DNA of 64,000 nucleotides, taken from JAYQKL01 sp049889535. Lineage in GTDB: Bacteria; Pseudomonadota; Alphaproteobacteria; RS24. Under the pieces are notes generated by a model. The model had not been told where the DNA came from, made no database searches, and worked only from the letters and a program-made list of their open reading frames with translations. The DNA is taken from positions 1-64,000 of the forward strand of contig JBMHDF010000006.1 in assembly GCA_049889535.1 (NCBI GenBank), given 5' to 3'. Within the stretch, counting starts at the first letter, position 1; every line of letters starts with the position of its first letter. Positions 18,255 to 26,131 of the stretch are shown here, in pieces. Made by a program: the position numbers and the translations under genes.

Positions 18255-18830
18255 TTAAATTGATTCACCCTGAATCAAGCCCTGAAAATCACTCACTCTT
18301 AAATCTTCTATTTCATAGCCATCGCCATTTTTATAAATGCGTTTTAGCTGTTGTTGATGCGGCTCTATCAAAGGCAGCACCATGACGCCATTTGGTTTCA
18401 AATGGTTCACAATATTTTCAGGTATAAAATGACAGGCCGCATTCAATATAATGCGGTCAAACGGCATTTGCGCCTCCCAGCCATGCAGACCATTGCCACA
18501 CATTGCGGTTATATTGGAATAAGATAATTGCTGAAACCTTTGTTGGGCCGCGAGATAAGTTGGTCTTTGAATATCAAGCGTGTAAACACGGCGGGCGATT
18601 TGAGCCATGAGCGCTGTTTGATACCCGCTTGATGTCCCAATTTCGAGGATTTTATCATATTTATCAATATCCAGCTTATCAATCATATAGGCCCGCAATT
18701 CAGGCTTAAGCGCGTCTAAATGAGTATGAAACACAGCCGCTGGCACTTGTTGAAAAGCGTCAATAAGATAAGGATTCGTAATGGCAGATTGTCTTAAAAA
18801 TAGACCTAATTTAAGGGTATTTTCGTCCAT
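18255..18830 (-). CDS. pcm: PCMT-family methyltransferase (protein-L-isoaspartate O-methyltransferase-like), shortened
   Basis: A SAM-dependent methyltransferase of the Pcm family by motif I, KILEIGTSSGYQTALMAQ, by VYTLDIQ, by FDRIILNAA and by its position between serS and nlpD. At 191 residues it is short. The N-terminal substrate region normally containing AYxDxxLPIGxGQTISQP is missing: VPAAVFHTHLDALKPELRAY leads directly to motif I. Repair of isoaspartate is therefore doubtful. I chose the ATG at 18830, just after the serS stop; an ATG at 18857 overlapping serS is possible. surE, often next to this gene, is absent. Confidence 0.75.
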   Translation of the reverse strand: MDENTLKLGLFLRQSAITNPYLIDAFQQVPAAVFHTHLDALKPELRAYMIDKLDIDKYDKILEIGTSSGYQTALMAQIARRVYTLDIQRPTYLAAQQRFQQLSYSNITAMCGNGLHGWEAQMPFDRIILNAACHFIPENIVNHLKPNGVMVLPLIEPHQQQLKRIYKNGDGYEIEDLRVSDFQGLIQGESI

Positions 18831-18834
18831 TCCA

Positions 18835-20106
18835 CTAGCCAATATGGCTAAGGCCATTCATATAGGGCTGCAAACAATCAGGCACTTTCACGCGGCCATC
18901 TTCTTGCAGATAATTTTCTAAAACCGCAATAAGCGTGCGTCCAACTGCCAAGCCCGACCCATTAAGTGTATGAATAAAATTGGTGCGTTTATCATCGGGC
19001 AAACGATAGCGCGCTTTCATCCGCCGCGCTTGAAAATCCCCGCAATTGGAACAGCTTGAAATCTCTCTATATTGATTTTGACCAGGCAGCCAGACCTCCA
19101 AATCATATGTTTTTCGCGCTGAAAAGCCCATATCACCTGTGCAAAGCAACATCACCCGATAGGGTAAGTTGAGTTTTTGCAAAATCGTTTCAGCGCAGTG
19201 AGTCATGCGCTCCAATTCAGCCTCGCTTTCTTCTTGCGTGACCAGCGAAACCAGTTCAACTTTACTAAATTGATGCTGGCGGATCATGCCGCGCGTATCA
19301 CGCCCTGCCGAGCCAGCTTCAGAACGGAAGCAAGGCGTTAATCCCGCTACCCGAAGCGGCAAGTCTTCAGCGGGTGTGATGCTATCGGCAACCAGATTTG
19401 TAAGAGGCACTTCTGCAGTTGGGATTAAAAACAGCCCTTCTTCAGTTTGAAAAACATCTTCTCGGAATTTTGGTAATTGCCCCGTGCCAAAAAGCGCGGT
19501 TTCACGAACCAAAACGGGCGGAGAAATTTCAGTATAACCAAATTCACGGGTATGGATATCAAGCATGAAATTGCCTAAGGCGCGCTCCAATAAAGCCAAT
19601 TGGCCTTTAAGGATAACAAAACGCGCCCCTGATAATTGTCCTGCGCGCTCAAAATCCATTTGTTTTAAAGCTTCCCCAATATCAAAATGCTCAAGTGCAT
19701 AGGCCAGCGTTTCAGGCTTACCCCATTCTCTGACAATTTGATTGTCAGCTTCGTCATCGCCAACAGGCACATCATCAAATGGTAGATTTGGAATATGCGC
19801 CAGCTTATCCTGCAAAGTTTCTGCTGCAAGCTTTTCAGCCTCTTCTGCCTGTTTTAAAGCCTCTTTTAACTCAGCTACTTCTTTCATCAGCCGGTCAGCT
19901 TCTGCGTCATCACCCTTGCCTTTGGCCTGTCCAATTTCTTTGGACAAGCGATTTCGAGTTGTTTGCAGTTCTTGTGCGTCCTGCACAGCTTTACGCCGCT
20001 TATCATCAAGCGCAATCAAATTGGCAGCGACAGCTTCCTGGCCCCGAAAGCCTAACAATTTATCAAGTGTTTCCGGGTTTTCCCGTATGAAATTAATATC
20101 GAGCAT
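18835..20106 (-). CDS. serS: Serine--tRNA ligase
   Basis: Class II synthetase of 423 residues. The N-terminal long coiled-coil arm (about 30-105: LDDKRRKAVQDAQELQ through KQAEEAEKLA) grips the long variable arm of tRNA-Ser. The catalytic core has motif 2 GLTPCFRSEAGSAGRDTRGMIRQHQF in pieces, TSCSNC-type sequence EISSCSNCGDFQARR and motif 3 NGSGLAVGRTLIAVLENY. It heads the serS-pcm pair downstream of tatC. Confidence 0.98.
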   Translation of the reverse strand: MLDINFIRENPETLDKLLGFRGQEAVAANLIALDDKRRKAVQDAQELQTTRNRLSKEIGQAKGKGDDAEADRLMKEVAELKEALKQAEEAEKLAAETLQDKLAHIPNLPFDDVPVGDDEADNQIVREWGKPETLAYALEHFDIGEALKQMDFERAGQLSGARFVILKGQLALLERALGNFMLDIHTREFGYTEISPPVLVRETALFGTGQLPKFREDVFQTEEGLFLIPTAEVPLTNLVADSITPAEDLPLRVAGLTPCFRSEAGSAGRDTRGMIRQHQFSKVELVSLVTQEESEAELERMTHCAETILQKLNLPYRVMLLCTGDMGFSARKTYDLEVWLPGQNQYREISSCSNCGDFQARRMKARYRLPDDKRTNFIHTLNGSGLAVGRTLIAVLENYLQEDGRVKVPDCLQPYMNGLSHIG

Positions 20107-20140
20107 TCACACACCAATCAGACATTGCATCTTTCTATTT

Positions 20141-20935
20141 TCAGCTTTCATTTTCTTCTGACTCGCGGCGTTTCTCAATGGCTGCAATAATCAGTATGGC
20201 AATTTCATATAGTAATAATGTTGGCACGCCAAGACCGATTTGGCTAATGATATCAGGTGGCGTCAGAAAAGCCGCAACGGCAAATGTTATCACAATCGCA
20301 TAACGGCGCTTTTGACGAAGCCATTGCGCTGATACCACCCCCATATAAGCGAGCATGATTAAGATAACAGGTAATTGAAAGCACAAGCCAAATGCCAATA
20401 TAAGCGCCATCACAAAGCCAAGATATTCGCTGACGCGATTCATCATGACAATTTCGGCACCACCCGTATCAAGCGTTTGCATATTCAAAAAAAACTGCAT
20501 CGCTAGCGGCATGACAAGGTAAAAAACAAATAACCCGCCTAAAACAAAAAGCACAGGTGATGCAATAAGAAAAGGCGCGAGCGTTCGCCGTTCTTGTTGG
20601 TATAGACCGGGCGCGATAAAGCCGTAAATTTGCGCCGCTATGTATGGAAAAGCAACAAACAAACCACCAAAGAGCGACAATTTGAGCTGCGTGAAGAAAA
20701 ACTCATGCGGGGCTGTATAAATCAGTTTTAAATCTTCGATTTCCCCAGCAGCTTTTTCATAAGGATAAAGCAAAAGGTCAAAAATATGCGCCGCAAACCC
20801 AATGCAAAGCGCAAATCCAAGCGCCAGCGCCAGCAAAGATTTGAGCAAACGCGCGCGTAATTCTGTTAAATGAGATAAAAGCGGCGCCGCGCTGTCATTG
20901 AGTTCATCATCTATAATATCGGGTTTTTCAACCAT
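20141..20935 (-). CDS. tatC: Sec-independent protein translocase subunit TatC
   Basis: Multispanning receptor for twin-arginine signal peptides. About 264 residues with six membrane helices. The conserved N-terminal PLLSHLTELRARLL motif contains the Glu that contacts the RR signal; YEKAAGEIEDLKLIYTAPHEFFFTQLKLSLFGG and the helix-5/6 region FLTPPDIISQIGLGVPTLLLYE follow. The ATG at 20935 is taken; a GTG at 20947 is possible. It overlaps the end of tatB, so the two are translationally coupled. Confidence 0.96.
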   Translation of the reverse strand: MVEKPDIIDDELNDSAAPLLSHLTELRARLLKSLLALALGFALCIGFAAHIFDLLLYPYEKAAGEIEDLKLIYTAPHEFFFTQLKLSLFGGLFVAFPYIAAQIYGFIAPGLYQQERRTLAPFLIASPVLFVLGGLFVFYLVMPLAMQFFLNMQTLDTGGAEIVMMNRVSEYLGFVMALILAFGLCFQLPVILIMLAYMGVVSAQWLRQKRRYAIVITFAVAAFLTPPDIISQIGLGVPTLLLYEIAILIIAAIEKRRESEENES

Positions 20936-21227
20936 CTTTATCGTCACTTAATGATGTGTCTTGCGAAAATAAATCGGGGGCTTTTTTAGATTGGTTTTTA
21001 TTTTTTGGTTTAACTGGCTTTGCGGCGGCGTCTTCTTGAAGTTTTGCGGCAGCCTCCACTTCATCTTCCAATTGTGTCAGGCTGTTTTTGAATTCCCCTG
21101 CGAGCGCGCGCAAGCGCCCTGTTACCAAACCAATATTTCGCAATACGGCAGGCAATTCCTTAGGTCCTAAAACCAATAAGGCGACAAGCGATAAAAAGAG
21201 TATTTCTGTCCAGCCTAAATCAAACAT
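20928..21227 (-). CDS. tatB: Sec-independent protein translocase subunit TatB
   Basis: A 99-residue single-span protein. MFDLGWTEILFLSLVALLVLGPKELP is the classic TatB N-terminus with the Glu in the membrane helix, followed by the amphipathic helix (NIGLVTGRLRALAGEFKNSL) and a Lys/Ala-rich tail. Second gene of tatABC. Confidence 0.95.
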   Translation of the reverse strand: MFDLGWTEILFLSLVALLVLGPKELPAVLRNIGLVTGRLRALAGEFKNSLTQLEDEVEAAAKLQEDAAAKPVKPKNKNQSKKAPDLFSQDTSLSDDKDG

Positions 21228-21268
21228 TTTACTGAGCCGCGTTGGGGTTAGTGGGTCTGGTAAGGCAA

Positions 21269-21484
21269 TTATTTATCAGATTTTTCGTCTGACTTAAGGT
21301 TTGTTTTATCAACATCAATCACATCAGATTCATCGTCTTGAAGGGCATTTTCACCCTCTTTCATACCAGAGCGGAAACTTTTAATACCTTTTGCGACCTC
21401 ACCCATTAGTGATGAAATGCGCCCACGCCCAAATAATAAAACGATCAGTAAAACAACAAGTAAGAGTTGAAGAGCACTTGGCAT
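21269..21484 (-). CDS. tatA: Sec-independent protein translocase subunit TatA
   Basis: A 71-residue pore-forming Tat subunit: one N-terminal helix (LQLLLVVLLIVLLF), the FGRGRISSLMGEVAKGIKSF hinge plus amphipathic helix, and an acidic tail. It is the first gene of tatABC and lies about 40 bases downstream of an ABC ATPase gene. Confidence 0.94.
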   Translation of the reverse strand: MPSALQLLLVVLLIVLLFGRGRISSLMGEVAKGIKSFRSGMKEGENALQDDESDVIDVDKTNLKSDEKSDK

Positions 21485-21526
21485 AGCCCCTTATCCTTTC
21501 CATTTATGTAAAGCTAATATGGCATA

Positions 21527-22537
21527 TTAATTGTCAAAAATCATTACGTCATTTTGCGCAATGTAAAAATCATTATGCTCTGGCGAGAGCGCTTCATTGG
21601 TTAATATTTCCCATGTATGTAGTGGATTGAGCTCCAATAAACTATGATACACATGGCCAATCAATCGCGTTTGTGTCATTGACGCCGAAAACGCAACATG
21701 CTTTTGTTTTGCGGGTGGTTTTACGCGAATGGAACCAGGCCGCACAGCAATAATTTGGTCGTCAGAGGCATTTTCAATGCCTTTAAAGTTATTCTTAATA
21801 TTCTTGTAATTACAGCTATTTAATGCACCTAATGCAATTGCTACATTAAGTGATTTCGGGTGATTATATATGATTTCAGCCGTATCACATTGAATCATCC
21901 GTCCTTCATGCATTACCGCGATACGATCAGCTAAAAACAGCGCATCTTCAGGATCGTGAGTTACAATAACATTGGTAGATTGCACTTGTTTAAGCAATTT
22001 AAGCGTTAAAACCCGCATAGATTCACGCAAACCTATGTCCAAACTGGAAAAAGGCTCATCAAGCAACATCAAACTCGGCTCTGGCGCTAGAGCGCGGGCT
22101 AAAGCCACTCTTTGCTGCTCACCACCTGATAATTGATCCGGATATTTATCGGCATAGTCTAAAACCCCTGCTGCACTCAACATTTGTATGGCCTTTTGTT
22201 TGGCCGCTTGGGATTTAGGGTTTGCTAGACCAAATGTGACATTATCCATAACAGAAAGGTGCGGAAACAACGCATAATCTTGGAATAAAAACCCGATGCC
22301 GCGTTTTTCAAGTGGCAAAACATAGTCCGGACTGCTGACCAATGTTTCATTGATATAAATTTCACCTTTTGATGGTGTATCAATGCCCGCTAATAAGCGT
22401 AGACTGGTTGTTTTCCCACTTCCTGATGGGCCCAGCAAACATAATGTTTCACCTGATTGAACATTTATCGTTAAATCTTCAACCGCAGGAAACGCACTAT
22501 ATTGGTGGGACACATGAGCAAATGAAAAGCTGGTCAT
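21527..22537 (-). CDS. ABC transporter ATP-binding protein, FbpC/PotA-like importer type
   Basis: A 336-residue ATPase with Walker A LLGPSGSGKTTSLRLLAG, Q-loop FLFQDYALFPHLSVMDN, signature LSGGEQQRVALARALA, Walker B LMLLDEPFSSLD and H-loop IVTHDPEDALFLADR. A C-terminal TOBE-like regulatory domain of about 100 residues (IIAVRPGSIRVKPP) is typical of iron(III), polyamine or sugar importers. No permease or binding protein is nearby. Its start overlaps the scpB stop by one base (TAATG), so it is coupled to scpAB. The substrate cannot be told. Confidence 0.88.
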   Translation of the reverse strand: MTSFSFAHVSHQYSAFPAVEDLTINVQSGETLCLLGPSGSGKTTSLRLLAGIDTPSKGEIYINETLVSSPDYVLPLEKRGIGFLFQDYALFPHLSVMDNVTFGLANPKSQAAKQKAIQMLSAAGVLDYADKYPDQLSGGEQQRVALARALAPEPSLMLLDEPFSSLDIGLRESMRVLTLKLLKQVQSTNVIVTHDPEDALFLADRIAVMHEGRMIQCDTAEIIYNHPKSLNVAIALGALNSCNYKNIKNNFKGIENASDDQIIAVRPGSIRVKPPAKQKHVAFSASMTQTRLIGHVYHSLLELNPLHTWEILTNEALSPEHNDFYIAQNDVMIFDN

Positions 22538-23337
22538 TAGCCCTCGCCTTCGCTCATCTCTTCATGATTTTCAGGTAAATGCATCTCAAGCGGTGTGTCT
22601 TCGCCCGTATCGCCTGGCTCTAACGGGTCTTCTGTTTCATCATTATCAGGGTCTGGCTCTGGCACAGAAAAGCCTGGCGGCAAGCGATTATCCAACAAGC
22701 CAGCGGCTTTTAGCTCATCAATGCCCGGCAAATCCGACAAGTTTTCAAGGCCAAAATGCTCTAAAAAATGGTCACTTGTGCCATATGTCACAGGCCGGCC
22801 CGGCACGCGTCGTCGCCCGCGAATTTTGACCCATTCGGTTTCAAGCAAAACATCAAGCGTGCCTTTTGACACACTCACCCCGCGAATATCTTCAATTTCT
22901 GCCCGTGTCACTGGCTGGTGATAGGCAATAATGGCCAGCGTTTCCAGCGCGGCACGCGACAGCTTGCGCTGTGCCGTTGTATCGGTTTGCAGCACATGGC
23001 TTAAATCTTCCGAGGTACGAAAAGCATATTTTTTCCCAACACGAGCAAGTGTTACCCCGCGCGGCTCATAATCCGCAATCAGCAAATCCACCAAATCCAC
23101 CACTGGCACATTTTCTGGCAAGCGCGCGGCAATGGTTTTCACATCTAAAGGCTCAACAGCGGCAAATAAAACCGCCTCAATAATGCGTAAATATTCTCTT
23201 TGCTCTTCGGGCAAAATTTCCTCAAGGGGTATCAAGGCTGACTCAGCATTGTTATTCGCATTGGCGGCGGCAGTATCTGATGCATTTTCAATCTTATCGG
23301 CTCGAGTTTCTGGCGCTTGTTCTAATTCGTCTGACAT
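22537..23337 (-). CDS. scpB: Segregation and condensation protein B
   Basis: Condensin accessory subunit that dimerises and binds ScpA in the SMC complex. The 266 residues contain two winged-helix domains: LRIIEAVLFAAVEPLDVKTIAARLP..., and LETLAIIAYHQPVTRAEIEDIRGVSVSKGTLDVLLE in pieces, with GRPVTYGTSDHFLEHFGL. A long acidic C-terminal tail (from about residue 215) is an alphaproteobacterial trait. Located 8 bases downstream of scpA. Confidence 0.96.
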   Translation of the reverse strand: MSDELEQAPETRADKIENASDTAAANANNNAESALIPLEEILPEEQREYLRIIEAVLFAAVEPLDVKTIAARLPENVPVVDLVDLLIADYEPRGVTLARVGKKYAFRTSEDLSHVLQTDTTAQRKLSRAALETLAIIAYHQPVTRAEIEDIRGVSVSKGTLDVLLETEWVKIRGRRRVPGRPVTYGTSDHFLEHFGLENLSDLPGIDELKAAGLLDNRLPPGFSVPEPDPDNDETEDPLEPGDTGEDTPLEMHLPENHEEMSEGEG

Positions 23338-23345
23338 GTAAAAGC

Positions 23346-24179
23346 CTATATGGTTGCTGTTTTTGGCCGCGCCCGACGCACTAAAATCTCGCCAAAATTT
23401 TTATCCTGATGAATTTCCATACGCCCATCACGCACAAATTCTAAAATCGCGCTCAACGAACTGGCCGTCATAGTACGCCTTTTTTGCGCGCTTTGGATAT
23501 TCTTTAAAACTAATGTGTCGAATTTATCCCAGTCATCTAGCTTGCCGAGCATATGCTCTAATCTCTGGCGGGCGCGTTCAATTGTAAACACATCAAGTTC
23601 TTTGGGTTTCCAGTTTGAATAATAATTACGCAACCTTTGCGTTGAATAAGACCCCAATAAATCATAAAGGCTTGCGTGATATTGGCTATGGCGCTTTATG
23701 CGTATTCCTTCTGGATTTCCGCGTTTGAACATGTCTTTGCCAAGCTGGGGTCGGTTCATCAGCTGTATCGAGGCCTCGCGCATGGATTCCAATTTCTGCA
23801 ACTGAAAGACCAGACGGTTTGCCATATCTTCAGCCGACAATTCCTCTTCATCTTCATTAGCTGGCAACAATAGTCGCGATTTCAAATAAGCCAGCCAACT
23901 TGCCATGACCAAATAATCAGCCGCCAATTCAATTTTCAAATCATGCGCATCTTTGATAAATACTAAATACTGTTCGGCCAGCTCTAAAATTGATATTTGC
24001 TTCAGGTCAACTTTTTGTACCCGCGCCAGCGATAACAACACATCAAGCGGACCTTCATAACCATCAATATCAACCGTTAAACGCTCTTTATCTTGCTGGT
24101 TGAGATAGACAGTGTTTGCAGCAGGCAAAACAGTGTCTTCTACAAACGGCATTTGAGAATCATTCGTATCTTCTGTCAT
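23346..24179 (-). CDS. scpA: Segregation and condensation protein A (kleisin)
   Basis: Kleisin subunit bridging SMC heads. The 277 residues include YEGPLDVLLSLARVQKVDLKQISILELAEQY in pieces, AADYLVMASWLAYLKSRLLLP, and a C-terminal winged helix (SSLSAILEFVRDGRMEIHQDKNFGEILV). Lies directly downstream of nagZ and upstream of scpB. Confidence 0.96.
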   Translation of the reverse strand: MTEDTNDSQMPFVEDTVLPAANTVYLNQQDKERLTVDIDGYEGPLDVLLSLARVQKVDLKQISILELAEQYLVFIKDAHDLKIELAADYLVMASWLAYLKSRLLLPANEDEEELSAEDMANRLVFQLQKLESMREASIQLMNRPQLGKDMFKRGNPEGIRIKRHSQYHASLYDLLGSYSTQRLRNYYSNWKPKELDVFTIERARQRLEHMLGKLDDWDKFDTLVLKNIQSAQKRRTMTASSLSAILEFVRDGRMEIHQDKNFGEILVRRARPKTATI

Positions 24180-24185
24180 AACACC

Positions 24186-25244
24186 TTATACCTTGTCCTG
24201 CGGCATAGGAAAATGCCTAGATATGATTTCTTTCCACTCACTTTCGAGCTTGTCCACATGCTTGACTGGCGTATGTGAAGAAAATAATGGAATAATCTGC
24301 GCCAAACGTTTTTGACTTTGTTCGCTCAGGCGCGGCAGTTTATCGCCCAATGCCGACATTTCTTGAAAATCTCCATTGCAATGCAACACAATATCACACC
24401 CCGCTTCAAGGCTTGCCAAGCCACGATGCGTGATATTCCCGCTTAATGCTTGCATGGAAATATCATCACTCATCAGCAAGCCATCAAAGCCAATATATTC
24501 CCTGATAATTTCTCGAATAAGTTTTGTTGAAACAGTCGATGTATGCTCAGGGTCAATTTGGCTAAATTTCAGATGACCTGTCATCGCAAGAGGTAGATTT
24601 TGGCACAATCGGAAAGGCTCAAAATCTGTTTTTTTAAGCTCTTCTATCTCCGCCGTCACAACTGGCAATTCGAGGTGGCTATCAACCGCGCCGCGTCCAT
24701 GCCCTGGCAGATGTTTCATGACTGGCAAAACACCTGCTTCCATCAAACCCTGTGCGGCCGCCATGCCTAATTGAGCAACTTTTTCAGCTGCGCTCCCATA
24801 TGAACGGTCGCCTATCACCGCGCTTGTTTCCTCAAAACTCAAATCAAGACAAGGCAAGCAATTCACATTAATGCCAAAATTAGATAGTGCGTGCCCTATC
24901 AACTGCCCGCCTAAAAAACAGGCGCGCAGGCCGTCCTCTATATTATTATCAAAAATCTGCCCATAGAGGCGTGCGGGCGGATGGTCTTGCATAAGCGGTG
25001 GCCGCAAGCGCGCGACACGTCCGCCTTCTTGATCAATAAGTATTGGTGTTTCTGGATTATTGGAAATATGACGCAGCTGATTTGTCAAATCTTTAAGCTG
25101 CGACGCATTATCTATATTGCGCGCGAATAAAATATAACCAAAGGGCTGTATATCATTAAAAAACGCAATTTCATTTTTGGTGAGCTCAAGTCCACTTAGG
25201 CCATATATTGCGGCTTGATATATTTCGGGTTGCCAGCCGGACAT
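24186..25244 (-). CDS. nagZ: Beta-N-acetylhexosaminidase (peptidoglycan recycling)
   Basis: A 352-residue GH3 enzyme that removes N-acetylglucosamine from recycled anhydro-muropeptides in the cytoplasm. Motifs: LIDQEGGRVARLRPP, VNCLPCLDLSFE, the substrate loop KHLPGHGRGAVDSHLELP with its catalytic His/Asp, and LLMSDDISMQALSG with the nucleophile Asp. The start at 25244 forms a TAATG overlap with the SPOR gene stop, so I use it instead of a longer frame. Confidence 0.95.
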   Translation of the reverse strand: MSGWQPEIYQAAIYGLSGLELTKNEIAFFNDIQPFGYILFARNIDNASQLKDLTNQLRHISNNPETPILIDQEGGRVARLRPPLMQDHPPARLYGQIFDNNIEDGLRACFLGGQLIGHALSNFGINVNCLPCLDLSFEETSAVIGDRSYGSAAEKVAQLGMAAAQGLMEAGVLPVMKHLPGHGRGAVDSHLELPVVTAEIEELKKTDFEPFRLCQNLPLAMTGHLKFSQIDPEHTSTVSTKLIREIIREYIGFDGLLMSDDISMQALSGNITHRGLASLEAGCDIVLHCNGDFQEMSALGDKLPRLSEQSQKRLAQIIPLFSSHTPVKHVDKLESEWKEIISRHFPMPQDKV

Positions 25245-26131
25245 TATTTGATTTTGCGCACCAAACAATCTTGCCCGCCAGCCTTTAAACGATTGCAAAA
25301 ACGCTTTGCCGCGTCACGGCTCTCAAAACCGCCAATGCCAAGTCTAAAAAAGATTCCCTTTTCGCCTAAGTCAGCGCGTTGCACCATTGGTTCACGGTCT
25401 TGCAAAAGGTCAGGAAATTTTTTCCGCAATCCCATAAAATTTGTGCGCGCTTGCTGCATACTGCGCGAAGCAGATAATTGCACAATATAAACAGAAGCAT
25501 TTGTATCAATTACTTTTGGCTGTGCTTTCTTTTCGGCTTTCTCAACAGGTGGCGTTGGCTCAGGCTCTGCTGGTACAGGAAGCAGGTTTGGTTTTTCTGC
25601 AACAGGTTTCGGTGGCTCAATAGGATTGGTCACCTTTGGTTTGTCTGCTTCAGACCCTCCGAGAAAATCATTCAGCTCGTCTAGGTCATTTTGTTGCGAT
25701 GGTTGGGAGTCGCCATAAAGCGTTTCAAGTGACCCGTCGCCCTTTTCTTCGGCAGACACATCTTTATCGGCGCTGCCAGCAGCCTCACCTTCAATTGTAT
25801 CGTAAATATTTAAATCCCCGGCCGATATATTATTATCTATTGATACTTTTGGGGTGACTTTTATCGGGGCTTGGTCAGCTACAATAAGTGGGGGTAAGTT
25901 TTTTTGACCATCTTGCAGGCCTTTTGTGTAAGCCAGATAAACAACACCAACCAGAGCGACAAAAATCACCACACCCCCCAGCAAAATCCCGCCAAGCGGC
26001 AAACGGTGGTGTTCATCATCGACTTCATAACCATACATATCTGGGGATCTGATGGTTAAATTATCGGAAGTATCCTCATTAAACTTGCTTTCAAGATCAT
26101 GCGGATCATCATTTCCAGGTGTTTGCGACAT
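25244..26131 (-). CDS. SPOR-domain membrane protein
   Basis: A 295-residue bitopic protein: cytoplasmic N-terminus (about 45 residues), one membrane helix (LGGILLGGVVIFVALVGVVYLAY), a long acidic/Pro-rich periplasmic linker, and a C-terminal SPOR domain from about 215 (SVYIVQLSASRSMQQA, FFRLGIGGFESRDAAKRFC). SPOR domains bind denuded glycan strands at the septum. Proteins of this design between argS and nagZ are a constant of alphaproteobacterial genomes. Confidence 0.9.
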   Translation of the reverse strand: MSQTPGNDDPHDLESKFNEDTSDNLTIRSPDMYGYEVDDEHHRLPLGGILLGGVVIFVALVGVVYLAYTKGLQDGQKNLPPLIVADQAPIKVTPKVSIDNNISAGDLNIYDTIEGEAAGSADKDVSAEEKGDGSLETLYGDSQPSQQNDLDELNDFLGGSEADKPKVTNPIEPPKPVAEKPNLLPVPAEPEPTPPVEKAEKKAQPKVIDTNASVYIVQLSASRSMQQARTNFMGLRKKFPDLLQDREPMVQRADLGEKGIFFRLGIGGFESRDAAKRFCNRLKAGGQDCLVRKIK

